Of a DNA stretch of 27,122 nt, positions 7,845-15,060 are shown one piece after another. Made by a program: the position numbers and the translations under genes. The notes beneath the pieces were generated by a model. That model was not told the origin of the DNA, ran no database searches, and saw nothing but the letters and a program-made list of their open reading frames with translations. Each line of letters opens with the position of its first letter. Within the stretch, counting starts at the first letter, position 1. The stretch comes from JANOAR01 sp031411235 (GTDB lineage Bacteria; Verrucomicrobiota; Verrucomicrobiia; Verrucomicrobiales; Verrucomicrobiaceae): contig JANOAR010000064.1 in assembly GCA_031411235.1 (NCBI GenBank), forward strand, positions 1 through 27,122. The letters run 5' to 3'.

Positions 7845-8534
7845 TCAGGGTTTGGCCACGCCCTTGATGCTGAAGTCGTCGTAGTTCACGTCGATGCGGT
7901 TGGTGGTCAGGCTCACCACGGTCTTGTGATCATGCGCGACACCGGGTGACTGGAAGCTGCTGACGACTTTGCCGTCGATGCTTGTTTCAACCACGTCGTT
8001 CTGTGTGCGCACGACGAGTGTGTGCCACTCTTTGAGCGATACCGTCGTCGGCATGAACTTCGTCCACTTCACCATGTTCGCCTTGTCCTCAGCGGTCAGC
8101 GTTGGGGGCGTCGTCTTCTTCCGCGTGTAGATGTCGTTGCTGAAGGTGCCTGCCTTGGCATCGGCCACCGTCACCGCAGTGGGGTTTACCGAGATGCTGC
8201 AAATATGCCCTGCGTGGGAGCCTTTGTAGTCCTTGTCGTCGAGCCAGACGTTGAAGCCTTTCGCCTGATCGCTGGTGAACTGGAATTTGACGGACACTTC
8301 CAGATCTAGCTCCGGAGCGATGCGAATCACATCCACCGCTGGATGATCGGACTCGGGTGCGGTGATGCCTTTGAGCACGCCATCCTTCACGATGCTGGAA
8401 CTCTTGTAATGGCCCCATGCCTTGCCGAAGCCATCGGCGGCGAAGTCATCGGAGAAGATGGGACGGCTGTAATCACCCGCATGGGCGACGGTGAGGAAGA
8501 GAGGGGCGAGGAGCAATGTTGCGATGGGTTTCAT
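7845..8534 (-). CDS. Secreted DUF1080-like (concanavalin-fold) protein
   Basis: A 229-residue protein with a clean signal peptide (MKPIATLLLAPLFLTVAHA). The mature part begins FSDDFAADGFGKAWGHYKSS and ends WHTLVVRTQNDVVETSIDGKVV...VNYDDFSIKG. This resembles DUF1080 / LamG-like jelly-roll proteins, in which a strand reading W-x-x-L-x-V and a final D-D-F strand close the sandwich. Several DUF1080 proteins are now described as 3-keto-glycoside hydrolases, which would pair naturally with a sugar oxidase. It is the first gene of an operon with the Tat FAD oxidoreductase (23-base gap). Assignment to DUF1080 rather than another lectin fold is by overall pattern only. Confidence 0.65.
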   Translation of the reverse strand: MKPIATLLLAPLFLTVAHAGDYSRPIFSDDFAADGFGKAWGHYKSSSIVKDGVLKGITAPESDHPAVDVIRIAPELDLEVSVKFQFTSDQAKGFNVWLDDKDYKGSHAGHICSISVNPTAVTVADAKAGTFSNDIYTRKKTTPPTLTAEDKANMVKWTKFMPTTVSLKEWHTLVVRTQNDVVETSIDGKVVSSFQSPGVAHDHKTVVSLTTNRIDVNYDDFSIKGVAKP

Positions 8535-8617
8535 GAAGGGAATAAGCTGGGTGAAGTGGGGATGGAGGCTTACGGCGTTACGATGCAGGTCTTGCCTCGA
8601 TGCCGCACAACTCGCGA

Positions 8618-8645
8618 GGCGCTCTGAAGATTCCTGGGGCGCTCT
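8618..8645. promoter_or_regulatory. Direct repeat in a divergent promoter region
   Basis: GGCGCTCT occurs twice, at 8618-8625 and 8638-8645, with a 20-base period (about two helical turns). It lies between the divergent DUF1080-like operon and the hydrolase gene. Such phasing suits a dimeric regulator, but 8-mers can repeat by chance in GC-rich DNA. Confidence 0.3.
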
Positions 8646-8661
8646 CGTTCATGTCCTTCGC

Positions 8662-9909
8662 ATGATCCGCATCCTACTCTTCACCCTCGCCCTTGTTTTC
8701 ACAGCACACGCCGCTGACATCGCGCCGCCCTACTACTCCGTGAGCTACGCAGCCTCCGACAAGCCGGGTGAACTGGGTGTCGCGGTGACTCATACGCTGT
8801 GGGTTCCGCCCGGTGTGAAGACCCTGCGCGGCGTCATCGTGCATCAGCATGGCTGCGGTATTTCGTCGGGCGTGTCGGGTGCCACGGCGGCGCATGATCT
8901 GCACTGGCAAGCGCTGGCGAAGAAGTGGGACTGTGCGCTGCTGGGGCCAGCGTACTATTTGAAGGTGAGCACGGAGTGCCGCAAATGGTGCGATCCCCGC
9001 AATGGCTCGGACGCTGTGTTTCAAAAGGCGCTGAGCCACTTCGCTGCGGAGTCGCAGCATCCTGAATTGACGACGGTGCCGTGGTGCCTGTGGGGGCACT
9101 CGGGCGGTGGGTTTTGGTCTAGCCTCATGCTCACGCTGCACCCGGAGCGTATCGCGGCGATCTTCCTTCGCTCTGGCTCGGCGTATGCCGTGTGGGAGCG
9201 TGGCGAGATACCGAAGCCGACGCTGACGCCCGCCGTTTACGCGGTGCCCTTCCTGTTCATCGGCGGGGTGAAGGAGGCGCTAGATAAGGCCCACGGCCCG
9301 GCGCGTGTCGGCGACCGCGCGATGCTGAAGGCCTGGCGCGAGCACGGGGCACCGGGTGGCATGGCCTCTGACCCGCTGAGTGGTCACGAGTGCGGTGACT
9401 CGCGCTATCTCGCGATTGCCTACTTCGATGCTTGTCTGGGCCAACGTTTGCCCGAGGTGGGTAGCAGTTCGCAGATGCTCAAAGCGGTGCCAAAGGGTGT
9501 GATCGAGACGGGTCATTGGCTACCCGACGCCGATATGGTGAAAGCCGTGACGACCTACAACACAACGGGCCGTCCCTTTGACACGACACCTCCGCCTGCG
9601 CCAACGAACGTGCGAGTGACGACGAAGGGTGAACTCACCTGGAGCGCCGAGGCGGACTTTGAGAGTGGACTCGGCGGCTTCATCATCGAACGCGATGGCA
9701 AGGAACTCGCCCGCCTGCCCGAAAAGCCCGTGGGCAAGATCGGCACGCCCTTATTCCAAGGACTGTCGGGTGGCGATACGCCCATCGTTGCGCAGCCCCC
9801 GATGCGCTACACCGACAAGACAGCAAAGGCGGGCGAACGGCACGACTACCGTCTGCTCAGTGTGAATGCGGTGGGGCTGCTTTCTGCACCTGCGATGGCT
9901 GAGCATTGA
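8662..9909 (+). CDS. Secreted alpha/beta hydrolase with C-terminal fibronectin III-like domain
   Basis: A 415-residue protein with a signal peptide (MIRILLFTLALVFTAHAA). The hydrolase part shows a strand and oxyanion-type turn at VIVHQHGCG (58-66) and the nucleophile elbow GHSGGG at 145-150 (Ser147), in CLWGHSGGGFWSSLMLTLHPERIAAIFLRSGS. GHWLPDADMV near 340 may be near the catalytic histidine. From about residue 310, PPPAPTNVRVTTKGELTWSA starts a fibronectin type III-like module ending DYRLLSVNAVGLLS. An esterase or feruloyl-esterase-like role is plausible, but the substrate is not readable. The ATG at 8662 is chosen because the signal peptide begins there; the frame is open upstream. It is divergent from the DUF1080-like operon. 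Confidence 0.75.
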   Translation: MIRILLFTLALVFTAHAADIAPPYYSVSYAASDKPGELGVAVTHTLWVPPGVKTLRGVIVHQHGCGISSGVSGATAAHDLHWQALAKKWDCALLGPAYYLKVSTECRKWCDPRNGSDAVFQKALSHFAAESQHPELTTVPWCLWGHSGGGFWSSLMLTLHPERIAAIFLRSGSAYAVWERGEIPKPTLTPAVYAVPFLFIGGVKEALDKAHGPARVGDRAMLKAWREHGAPGGMASDPLSGHECGDSRYLAIAYFDACLGQRLPEVGSSSQMLKAVPKGVIETGHWLPDADMVKAVTTYNTTGRPFDTTPPPAPTNVRVTTKGELTWSAEADFESGLGGFIIERDGKELARLPEKPVGKIGTPLFQGLSGGDTPIVAQPPMRYTDKTAKAGERHDYRLLSVNAVGLLSAPAMAEH

Positions 9910-10172
9910 TCCGGCGAATAGCCACCCGCATGAAGGTGGCCACGACCTTTGGTTCATAGCGGAATGGCCGATGGAATTTGGCATGGTAGCTGCGCAATCT
10001 TGCTGGCTGCCAGCGAGGTGCAAACCCTTGCTCGCAGGCCAGCCCAGAGGGCACTTGGTGCTCAGGGTTTCATCGTAGCAGTAGCAACTTCCAACTCCGC
10101 GCTTGTGCCTTTCCCTTGGCCCTCTACCATCGCAACCACGCTCGCACACAGAGCCCCTCCATCCATTCCACT
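9910..10172. other. 263-base intergenic region with several inverted repeats
   Basis: I see no convincing gene here. Inverted repeats cluster in the middle: GCTGG-CTG-CCAGC (10002-10014), AAACCCT (10022-10028) with AGGGTTT (10064-10070), and, inside that pair, GCCC-AGA-GGGC (10042-10052) or GCAC-TTG-GTGC (10051-10061). They could form a branched RNA or be a remnant of a repeat. A short minus-strand frame (FRYEPKVVATFMRV...) runs across it, but nothing supports it as a protein. Confidence 0.35.
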
Positions 10173-10868
10173 ATGATCGCTGACCGCCAGCCATCGCGCT
10201 TGTCACAGCCACTCATCCGAGTCGCCCTCCTCCTCGCCATCGCAGCCCTCTCGGCCTGCGTCGCCCCTAAGCCCCCGCCACCCGTCGCCACCAAAGTCGA
10301 GCGCCCCCTGTATGAATGGGACGAGAAAAAGGCCGCACAAATGAAGGGCAAACCCTCCATCGTCATCGACCTGACAACGCAGAAAGCCCACTACTATCGC
10401 GATGGCAAAGAAGTCGGCTGGACTACGGTGGCCACAGGCACCTACAAGCACCCCACGCCCACGGGCAACTTCCGCGTGATGGAGAAGACCGTCGATAAAG
10501 TCTCCAACCTCTATGGTAAAATGCTCGATATAGACGGTAAGGTCGTCGAGTCCGATGCCAAGATGGGCGAGACACCCATCCCCGAAGGTGGCAGGTTCGA
10601 AGGGGCCAAAATGCAGTACTTCATGCGCTTCACCCCCGACGGTGTGGGTATGCACATCGGCCCGATCCCACGCCCCGGCTACCGTGCCTCGCACGGCTGC
10701 GTCCGCACTCCACGCGTGATGGCGGTGCGCTACTTCGAGATCACTCCCATCGGCACGCCAGTGACCATTATGGAGAGCCCCCGCGACGCCCCTGCTACCG
10801 CCGCACCGAAGAAGGCAGGCTTCCAACTGCGCAACCTGTTTAAACCCACTGCCGCTAAACAATCCTGA
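10173..10868 (+). CDS. L,D-transpeptidase (YkuD) lipoprotein
   Basis: A 231-residue envelope enzyme that forms or modifies meso-diaminopimelate cross-links in peptidoglycan, or attaches proteins to it. A lipoprotein signal ends in the lipobox LSAC (26-29), so the mature protein begins at Cys29 and is anchored by lipid. The YkuD domain begins at about residue 61 (KPSIVIDLTTQKAHYYRDGKEV). The catalytic motif is complete: His161 in MHIGP, then SHGCVR at 173-178 with the nucleophile Cys176. TPTGNFRV is also typical. The frame is open further upstream, but the ATG at 10173 gives the proper signal peptide. The gene converges on the acyltransferase gene. Confidence 0.92.
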   Translation: MIADRQPSRLSQPLIRVALLLAIAALSACVAPKPPPPVATKVERPLYEWDEKKAAQMKGKPSIVIDLTTQKAHYYRDGKEVGWTTVATGTYKHPTPTGNFRVMEKTVDKVSNLYGKMLDIDGKVVESDAKMGETPIPEGGRFEGAKMQYFMRFTPDGVGMHIGPIPRPGYRASHGCVRTPRVMAVRYFEITPIGTPVTIMESPRDAPATAAPKKAGFQLRNLFKPTAAKQS

Positions 10869-11063
10869 CCCGGGATTAAAGAGCCCTCGCACTCCAAGAC
10901 GCTCCGCGCCCAAGCAAGCACTCCAATCATCGCGAAGCGTCGGTTCATCCGGGAAGTTAGGGCGCTGGGCGTTAAAGGGGCGAACACTGGAGACAAGAGG
11001 AACAGATCCGACATGCAGCATTCCATACACTTTGCCCCATCGTTACGTTAGCGCTTATGTGGC

Positions 11064-13034
11064 CTACCCCTCGCTCTTGGGCTCCTCCAACCCATGATGG
11101 GCGAGGAAGCTCTGGTAGGGTTCGTCGCCGCCCATGAAGCGTTTCATGCTTTTGGGATCGGCAGTGGCGACATCGACGACGATGAAGCTGACGACAGCAT
11201 TGCTGTGATCCTTCAAGATGCCGAAGCTGAGCAGCTTGGCGTTCATGCGTATGTAGTGCTTGATGAGGACGGGGATGCTTTTGCCGTCTTCCTCCAAGCC
11301 GGTAACGAGGGTGCTGACGTCCTCGACGCTCTGCACGAGACCGCTGAGTTCTTCCTTTTTGATACCGCTGAGTTTGATGCCTTCAAAGGGGCTGCGGCTC
11401 TCTACCTGCACGCTAAGCGTGGGGTGGCTGTGGTGCTCCTTCATGAAGTTGACGATGAGCGTGCGCGAGGCAGGCGAGTACTCGTCGCCCTGGCTGATGC
11501 CGACGCTGCCGAAGGTGTAGCGATACTTGGGATTGCGGGCGATGAAGCCGAGGATGCCGGACCACAGCAGGAGCAGGGAGTTGTAGTTGCGCTGGTACTC
11601 GGGCAGCACGTAGGAGCGACCTAGCTCGATGCCAGGGCTGAGGGTGGCGAGGAAGGCAGGCTTTAAGTCGAAGAGGCCGCTGCAAATGAGCCCATGCGGG
11701 CCATGCTGGGCGAGGATCTCGTCGGATAAGCCGAGTCGATAGGCTCCGACGATGGCGCGATCCTTTTTATGCCACAGGAAGAGGTGGTGATAGTAGTCAT
11801 CCTGGGGCGCGAGATCGAGCGGCTTCAGCGTGCCGCCACCCGCCGCGCGGAAGGCGACTTCGCGGCCACGTCCTATCTCCAGCAGGATGTGCGGTATCTC
11901 GTGGGCGCGGGCGAGATAGACCTCATAGTCACCCTGGCGGACGATGCAGCTCTCGGGCGGCAAGGCGGCGATGTCGGCCTCGAATTTCTCAGCGTCGAGT
12001 CGCTCGGCAACAGGCTCGGGCTCGGCAGCGGAGGCGAGGATGGCAGCCTGCTCAGGAGTGGTGTCTTCGGGGCGGTTGCCCATGACGTAGGTGGCCACGC
12101 GGAGGAAGCTCATCAAGGACTCATCGGTGTCGAATTTTTTCAACCGCTGAAACGGAATGGGCGTGCCGACGTGGATGCGCACAGGCTCGGGATCGCGGGC
12201 TTGGCGGATGAATTCGCGCGGCAGCATGATGGTGCGCAGCAGCGGATGGATGATGCCAGCGAGGTTGAACAGCAAGCTGTTACCGCCCTCGATGAAGATG
12301 GGCAGCACCGTGGCCTGAGTGCGGCGAATGATGCCACCGATGTTGGCAACCCAGTCGGGGTCACAGACTTCGCGGCGATCCCACTGCCAGTGCGAGACGC
12401 GGTTGCCGGGGAAGACGCAGAGCACGCCGCCGCGCTTCAGGTGTTTCATGGAGTTGCGGATACCGCCCATGCTGGCCTTTACCGCCTCGGCACCACGCGG
12501 GAAGGGATCGACGAAAAACATGTGCTCCTCGGCATAACGAATGTGGGAGAGGAGGAAGTTCGCCATCAGCTTGGTATCGGTGCGGCGACGGCGCAGCAGG
12601 TCGCCGAGCATGATGCCATCCAGCCCGCCGAGGGGATGATTGGCCACGACAATGACGGGGCCAGTGGTGGGGATGCGATCCAGGTCGGACTCGGAGACTT
12701 CATACTTCGCGCCGAGAATCTCCAGGATGCGGGAAAACAAGGTCTCGGGAGTCGCGGTCTCGATGACGCCGTCATGCACATCGTTCAGCTCGTTAATCTT
12801 CAGCCAGCGCTGCAGGGCTGGGCCTGCGATGGGCATCAGCGCCTTCAGCACAGGATGCGGTATGGCGTCAAGATCAAGCAGCGGTGGATGCTTGCGGGAG
12901 GCTGTGGGGGAGACATTCACGGGAGAATTAATAGCGAAGCAGTGCAGACTTTTACGAGGCACTACAACGGCAGGAGATTCCGTCTGTCTCGTTTCGTTGC
13001 CAGAGTTCAAATGGATTGTGAGCAAATAACCCAT
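11064..13034 (-). CDS. Fused lysophospholipid acyltransferase-GNAT protein, ornithine lipid synthase (OlsF)-like
   Basis: Up to 656 residues with two acyltransferase modules. The N-terminal half is a PlsC/LPLAT domain: NHPLGGLDG at 132-140 stands for the HX4D box but has one extra residue, followed by FPGNRVS (208-214) and LPIFIEGGNS (244-253). The C-terminal half is an OlsB/hemolysin-type GNAT: SGLFDL (452-457), ELGRSYVLPEYQRN (470-483), LLWSGILGFI and YTFGSVGIS. OlsB-type enzymes acylate ornithine and OlsA-type enzymes add the second acyl chain; known OlsF proteins fuse both activities, in this same reversed order. A glycine or ornithine lipid product is inferred. The start is uncertain: ATG at 13034, or GTG at 12920, which leaves a roomier promoter region toward grpE. 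Confidence 0.8.
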   Translation of the reverse strand: MGYLLTIHLNSGNETRQTESPAVVVPRKSLHCFAINSPVNVSPTASRKHPPLLDLDAIPHPVLKALMPIAGPALQRWLKINELNDVHDGVIETATPETLFSRILEILGAKYEVSESDLDRIPTTGPVIVVANHPLGGLDGIMLGDLLRRRRTDTKLMANFLLSHIRYAEEHMFFVDPFPRGAEAVKASMGGIRNSMKHLKRGGVLCVFPGNRVSHWQWDRREVCDPDWVANIGGIIRRTQATVLPIFIEGGNSLLFNLAGIIHPLLRTIMLPREFIRQARDPEPVRIHVGTPIPFQRLKKFDTDESLMSFLRVATYVMGNRPEDTTPEQAAILASAAEPEPVAERLDAEKFEADIAALPPESCIVRQGDYEVYLARAHEIPHILLEIGRGREVAFRAAGGGTLKPLDLAPQDDYYHHLFLWHKKDRAIVGAYRLGLSDEILAQHGPHGLICSGLFDLKPAFLATLSPGIELGRSYVLPEYQRNYNSLLLLWSGILGFIARNPKYRYTFGSVGISQGDEYSPASRTLIVNFMKEHHSHPTLSVQVESRSPFEGIKLSGIKKEELSGLVQSVEDVSTLVTGLEEDGKSIPVLIKHYIRMNAKLLSFGILKDHSNAVVSFIVVDVATADPKSMKRFMGGDEPYQSFLAHHGLEEPKSEG

Positions 13035-13041
13035 CGCGAAA

Positions 13042-13069
13042 TTGAAACTCCCCTATCGCCGTGCATAGT
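13042..13069 (+). promoter_or_regulatory. Candidate grpE promoter
   Basis: TTGAAA (13042-13047), a 16-base spacer and CATAGT (13064-13069) lie 38 bases before the grpE ATG. TTGAAA also matches the -35 element of heat-shock sigma factors, but no CCCCAT-type -10 stands at the right distance. No CIRCE inverted repeat is present. Confidence 0.4.
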
Positions 13070-13106
13070 GCCCACCCACTTTCTCTCCCGCAGCCCCCCT
13101 TTTAAC

Positions 13107-13682
13107 ATGACTGACACCGCCACGAACGACCCAAACCCTACCCCCGTCGAAGACGCAGACGCCGAAGTGCTCACCGCTGCGGAAGTCGCTGAGCTGGAAG
13201 CCGCAGCAGCAGAACCGCAAGATCCCCTCGCTGCTGCGCTGGCTGAATTGGAGCGCTGGAAAGACCTCGCCTACCGCAGCCAGGCCGAGCTGGACAACTT
13301 CCGCAAGCGCACCACCCGCGAGGTGCAGGACGCCCGCAACTACGCCAATACCGAACTGCTGCGCAGCCTGCTGAGCATCATCGACAACTTCGAGATGGGC
13401 CTGGAATCCGCACGCGCTGAATCGGAAAAGAGCATCATCTTCATCGGTATGAACATGGTGCATCGTCAGATGACTGACTTCCTCCGCGACAGTGGCGTGC
13501 AGGAGGTCGAGACCCTGGGCAAACCTTTTGACCCCAACCTCCACGAAGCCCTCTCCCAGGAAGCCAGCGACACCGTGCCCGAGGGCATCATCCTGCGCTC
13601 CACCCGCAAGGGCTACAAGTTGAAGGATAGGCTGCTGCGCGCCGCGAATGTGTTCGTCTCCAGTGGGCCTGCGCAGGCGTAA
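13107..13682 (+). CDS. grpE: Nucleotide exchange factor GrpE
   Basis: A 191-residue co-chaperone that releases ADP from DnaK. The N-terminal 45 residues are acidic and probably disordered. A long helix follows (ALAELERWKDLAYRSQAELDNFRKRTTREVQDARNYAN), then LLRSLLSIIDNFEMGLESA, and the C-terminal beta domain ends GVQEVETLGKPFDPNLHEALSQ and GIILRSTRKGYKLKDRLLRAANVFVS, all canonical GrpE. The ATG at 13107 is chosen because homology begins after it; the same frame is open for over 1 kb upstream only as antisense of the acyltransferase. dnaJ follows on the same strand after 127 bases; dnaK is not in the window. Confidence 0.95.
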   Translation: MTDTATNDPNPTPVEDADAEVLTAAEVAELEAAAAEPQDPLAAALAELERWKDLAYRSQAELDNFRKRTTREVQDARNYANTELLRSLLSIIDNFEMGLESARAESEKSIIFIGMNMVHRQMTDFLRDSGVQEVETLGKPFDPNLHEALSQEASDTVPEGIILRSTRKGYKLKDRLLRAANVFVSSGPAQA

Positions 13683-13695
13683 ACCCCAAAACCAT

Positions 13696-13803
13696 GGGTT
13701 GATGGTGAATCGTTGAGGGTTGATGGCCTGAGCAAGAGAAGATTGCCAAGCCAAGCCCTCATAGATTCAGACCATCCCCCACCTACCATCAACTGCTGAT
13801 CCA
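13696..13803. repeat. TTGATGG-type repeat, copy B, as an inverted pair
   Basis: The first arm (13696-13735, starting GGGTTGATGG and ending GGCCTGAGCAA) matches copy A near trpE at 35 of 40 positions. About 30 bases later, 13766-13803 contains a looser copy in the opposite direction (TTCAGACCATC...ACCATCAACT). The pair can fold into a long, imperfect stem, like the REP/BIME arrangement in other bacteria. It fills most of the grpE-dnaJ gap and ends seven bases before the dnaJ ATG. Confidence 0.7.
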
Positions 13804-13809
13804 ATCATC

Positions 13810-14967
13810 ATGGCCAAACGCGATTATTACGAAGTCCTGGGCGTACCCAAAGACGTCAACGCCGACGAACTGAAGAAGGCCTACCGCAAGCTCGCGGTGC
13901 AACTGCATCCCGACAAAAACCCCGGCGACCACACGGCTGAAGGCAAATTCAAGGAAGTCGGCGAAGCCTACGATGTGCTGAACGACGCCGACAAACGCGC
14001 CGCGTATGATCGCTACGGCCACGCCGCCTTCAGTGGCGGTATGGGCGGCGGTGCAGGTGGCGCAGGTGGCTTCCACGACCCCATGGACATCTTCCGCGAA
14101 GTCTTCGGCGGTGGTGGCGGCGGCGGCGGTATCTTCGAGCAGTTCTTTGGCGGCGGCGGTGGCGGACGCAAACGTGCCAATCCCAATGGCCCACAGCGTG
14201 GCAGTGATCGGCGCTACGCCATGGAGATCACCCTGGAAGAAGCCGCGCGTGGCGTCTCCAAGGAAATCGAATTCGAGCGCCTCATCCCCTGTAAAGGATG
14301 CAGCGGCTCGGGCTCTGCCAGCGGTGCCAGCAAGAAGACCTGCACCACCTGTGGCGGCGTCGGCCAAGTCATCTCTTCGCGCGGATTCTTCCAAGTGCAG
14401 CAGCCTTGCCCAAGCTGCAACGGCGCGGGCGAAACCGTCAGTGACCCTTGCAAATCCTGCCGTGGTGCAGGCAGGCAGAAGGACAAACATCGCATCCGCC
14501 TCACCGTGCCCGCCGGCATCGAGGAGGGCACGCAACTGCGCTCCACTGGCAACGGCGACCTCGGCATTCGCAATGGCCCAGCGGGCGATTTGTACGCTGA
14601 GATCCGCATCAAAGCGCACGAGATCTTCGAGCGCGACGGCAACGACCTGCACTGCGAGATGCCCCTCTCCTACGCCACAGCCGCCCTCGGCGGTGAGCTG
14701 CAAGCTCCGACGATGGATGGCAAAGCCGCGCTGAAAGTCCCCGCAGGCACACAAAGCGGCACCACCTTCCGCCTGCGCGGCAAGGGCATGAAAGTCATGG
14801 GCCGCGAACAGTTCGGCGACCTCTACGTGCAAGTGCAAATCGCTGTGCCCAACAAGCTGACGACCGAGCAACGCGAGCGGCTCGTCGAGTTTTCCAAAGC
14901 CCTCGGCGAGGACAATTCCCCCCTCCATGAGAGCTTCATGGAGAAGGCGAAACGGTTCTTTTCATAG
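13810..14967 (+). CDS. dnaJ: Chaperone DnaJ (Hsp40, type I)
   Basis: A 385-residue co-chaperone that delivers unfolded proteins to DnaK and stimulates its ATPase. The J domain occupies 1-70 with the HPD motif at 33-35. A glycine/phenylalanine-rich linker runs from about 75 to 125 (FGGGGGGGGIFEQFFGGGGGG). The zinc region has four CxxCxGxG repeats between Cys161 and about 221: CKGCSGSG, CTTCGGVG, CPSCNGAG and CKSCRGAG. C-terminal substrate-binding domains follow (VPAGIEEGTQLR, GDLYAEIRI, RLRGKGM). Length and order are standard. It lies just after copy B of the TTGATGG repeat and downstream of grpE; no ribosome binding site is visible (CCAATCATC precedes ATG). Confidence 0.97.
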   Translation: MAKRDYYEVLGVPKDVNADELKKAYRKLAVQLHPDKNPGDHTAEGKFKEVGEAYDVLNDADKRAAYDRYGHAAFSGGMGGGAGGAGGFHDPMDIFREVFGGGGGGGGIFEQFFGGGGGGRKRANPNGPQRGSDRRYAMEITLEEAARGVSKEIEFERLIPCKGCSGSGSASGASKKTCTTCGGVGQVISSRGFFQVQQPCPSCNGAGETVSDPCKSCRGAGRQKDKHRIRLTVPAGIEEGTQLRSTGNGDLGIRNGPAGDLYAEIRIKAHEIFERDGNDLHCEMPLSYATAALGGELQAPTMDGKAALKVPAGTQSGTTFRLRGKGMKVMGREQFGDLYVQVQIAVPNKLTTEQRERLVEFSKALGEDNSPLHESFMEKAKRFFS

Positions 14968-14989
14968 CTCGCCAAGTAAGCTTGAGCTT

Positions 14990-15021
14990 CGGGAAGTGGC
15001 CTAACTCAAGGCCACTTCCCG
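14990..15021. terminator. Shared terminator-like hairpin between dnaJ and acs
   Basis: A perfect 12-bp stem, CGGGAAGTGGCC with GGCCACTTCCCG, closes an 8-base loop (TAACTCAA). It lies in the 93-base gap between the convergent dnaJ and acs genes. There is no T-run on either side, so it is either a Rho-assisted terminator or a 3'-end stabilising hairpin. Confidence 0.7.
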
Positions 15022-15060
15022 CGCTGCATGGCAATCGCCATCCCGCCCTCACAGGCAAGG

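Noticed and set aside
11769..13106. Long plus-strand extension upstream of grpE in the same frame
   Set aside because: It is antisense to the acyltransferase; GrpE homology starts only after the ATG at 13107.
13035..13106. CIRCE (HrcA) operator before grpE
   Set aside because: The TTAGCACTC/GAGTGCTAA inverted repeat is absent; only a simple promoter candidate is present.
14030..14170. GGCGGT-rich repetitive stretch
   Set aside because: It encodes the normal Gly/Phe linker of DnaJ and is not a DNA repeat element.
13789..14928. 379-residue minus-strand frame opposite dnaJ
   Set aside because: DnaJ is unambiguous on plus; the antisense reading is an alanine/glycine-rich shadow.
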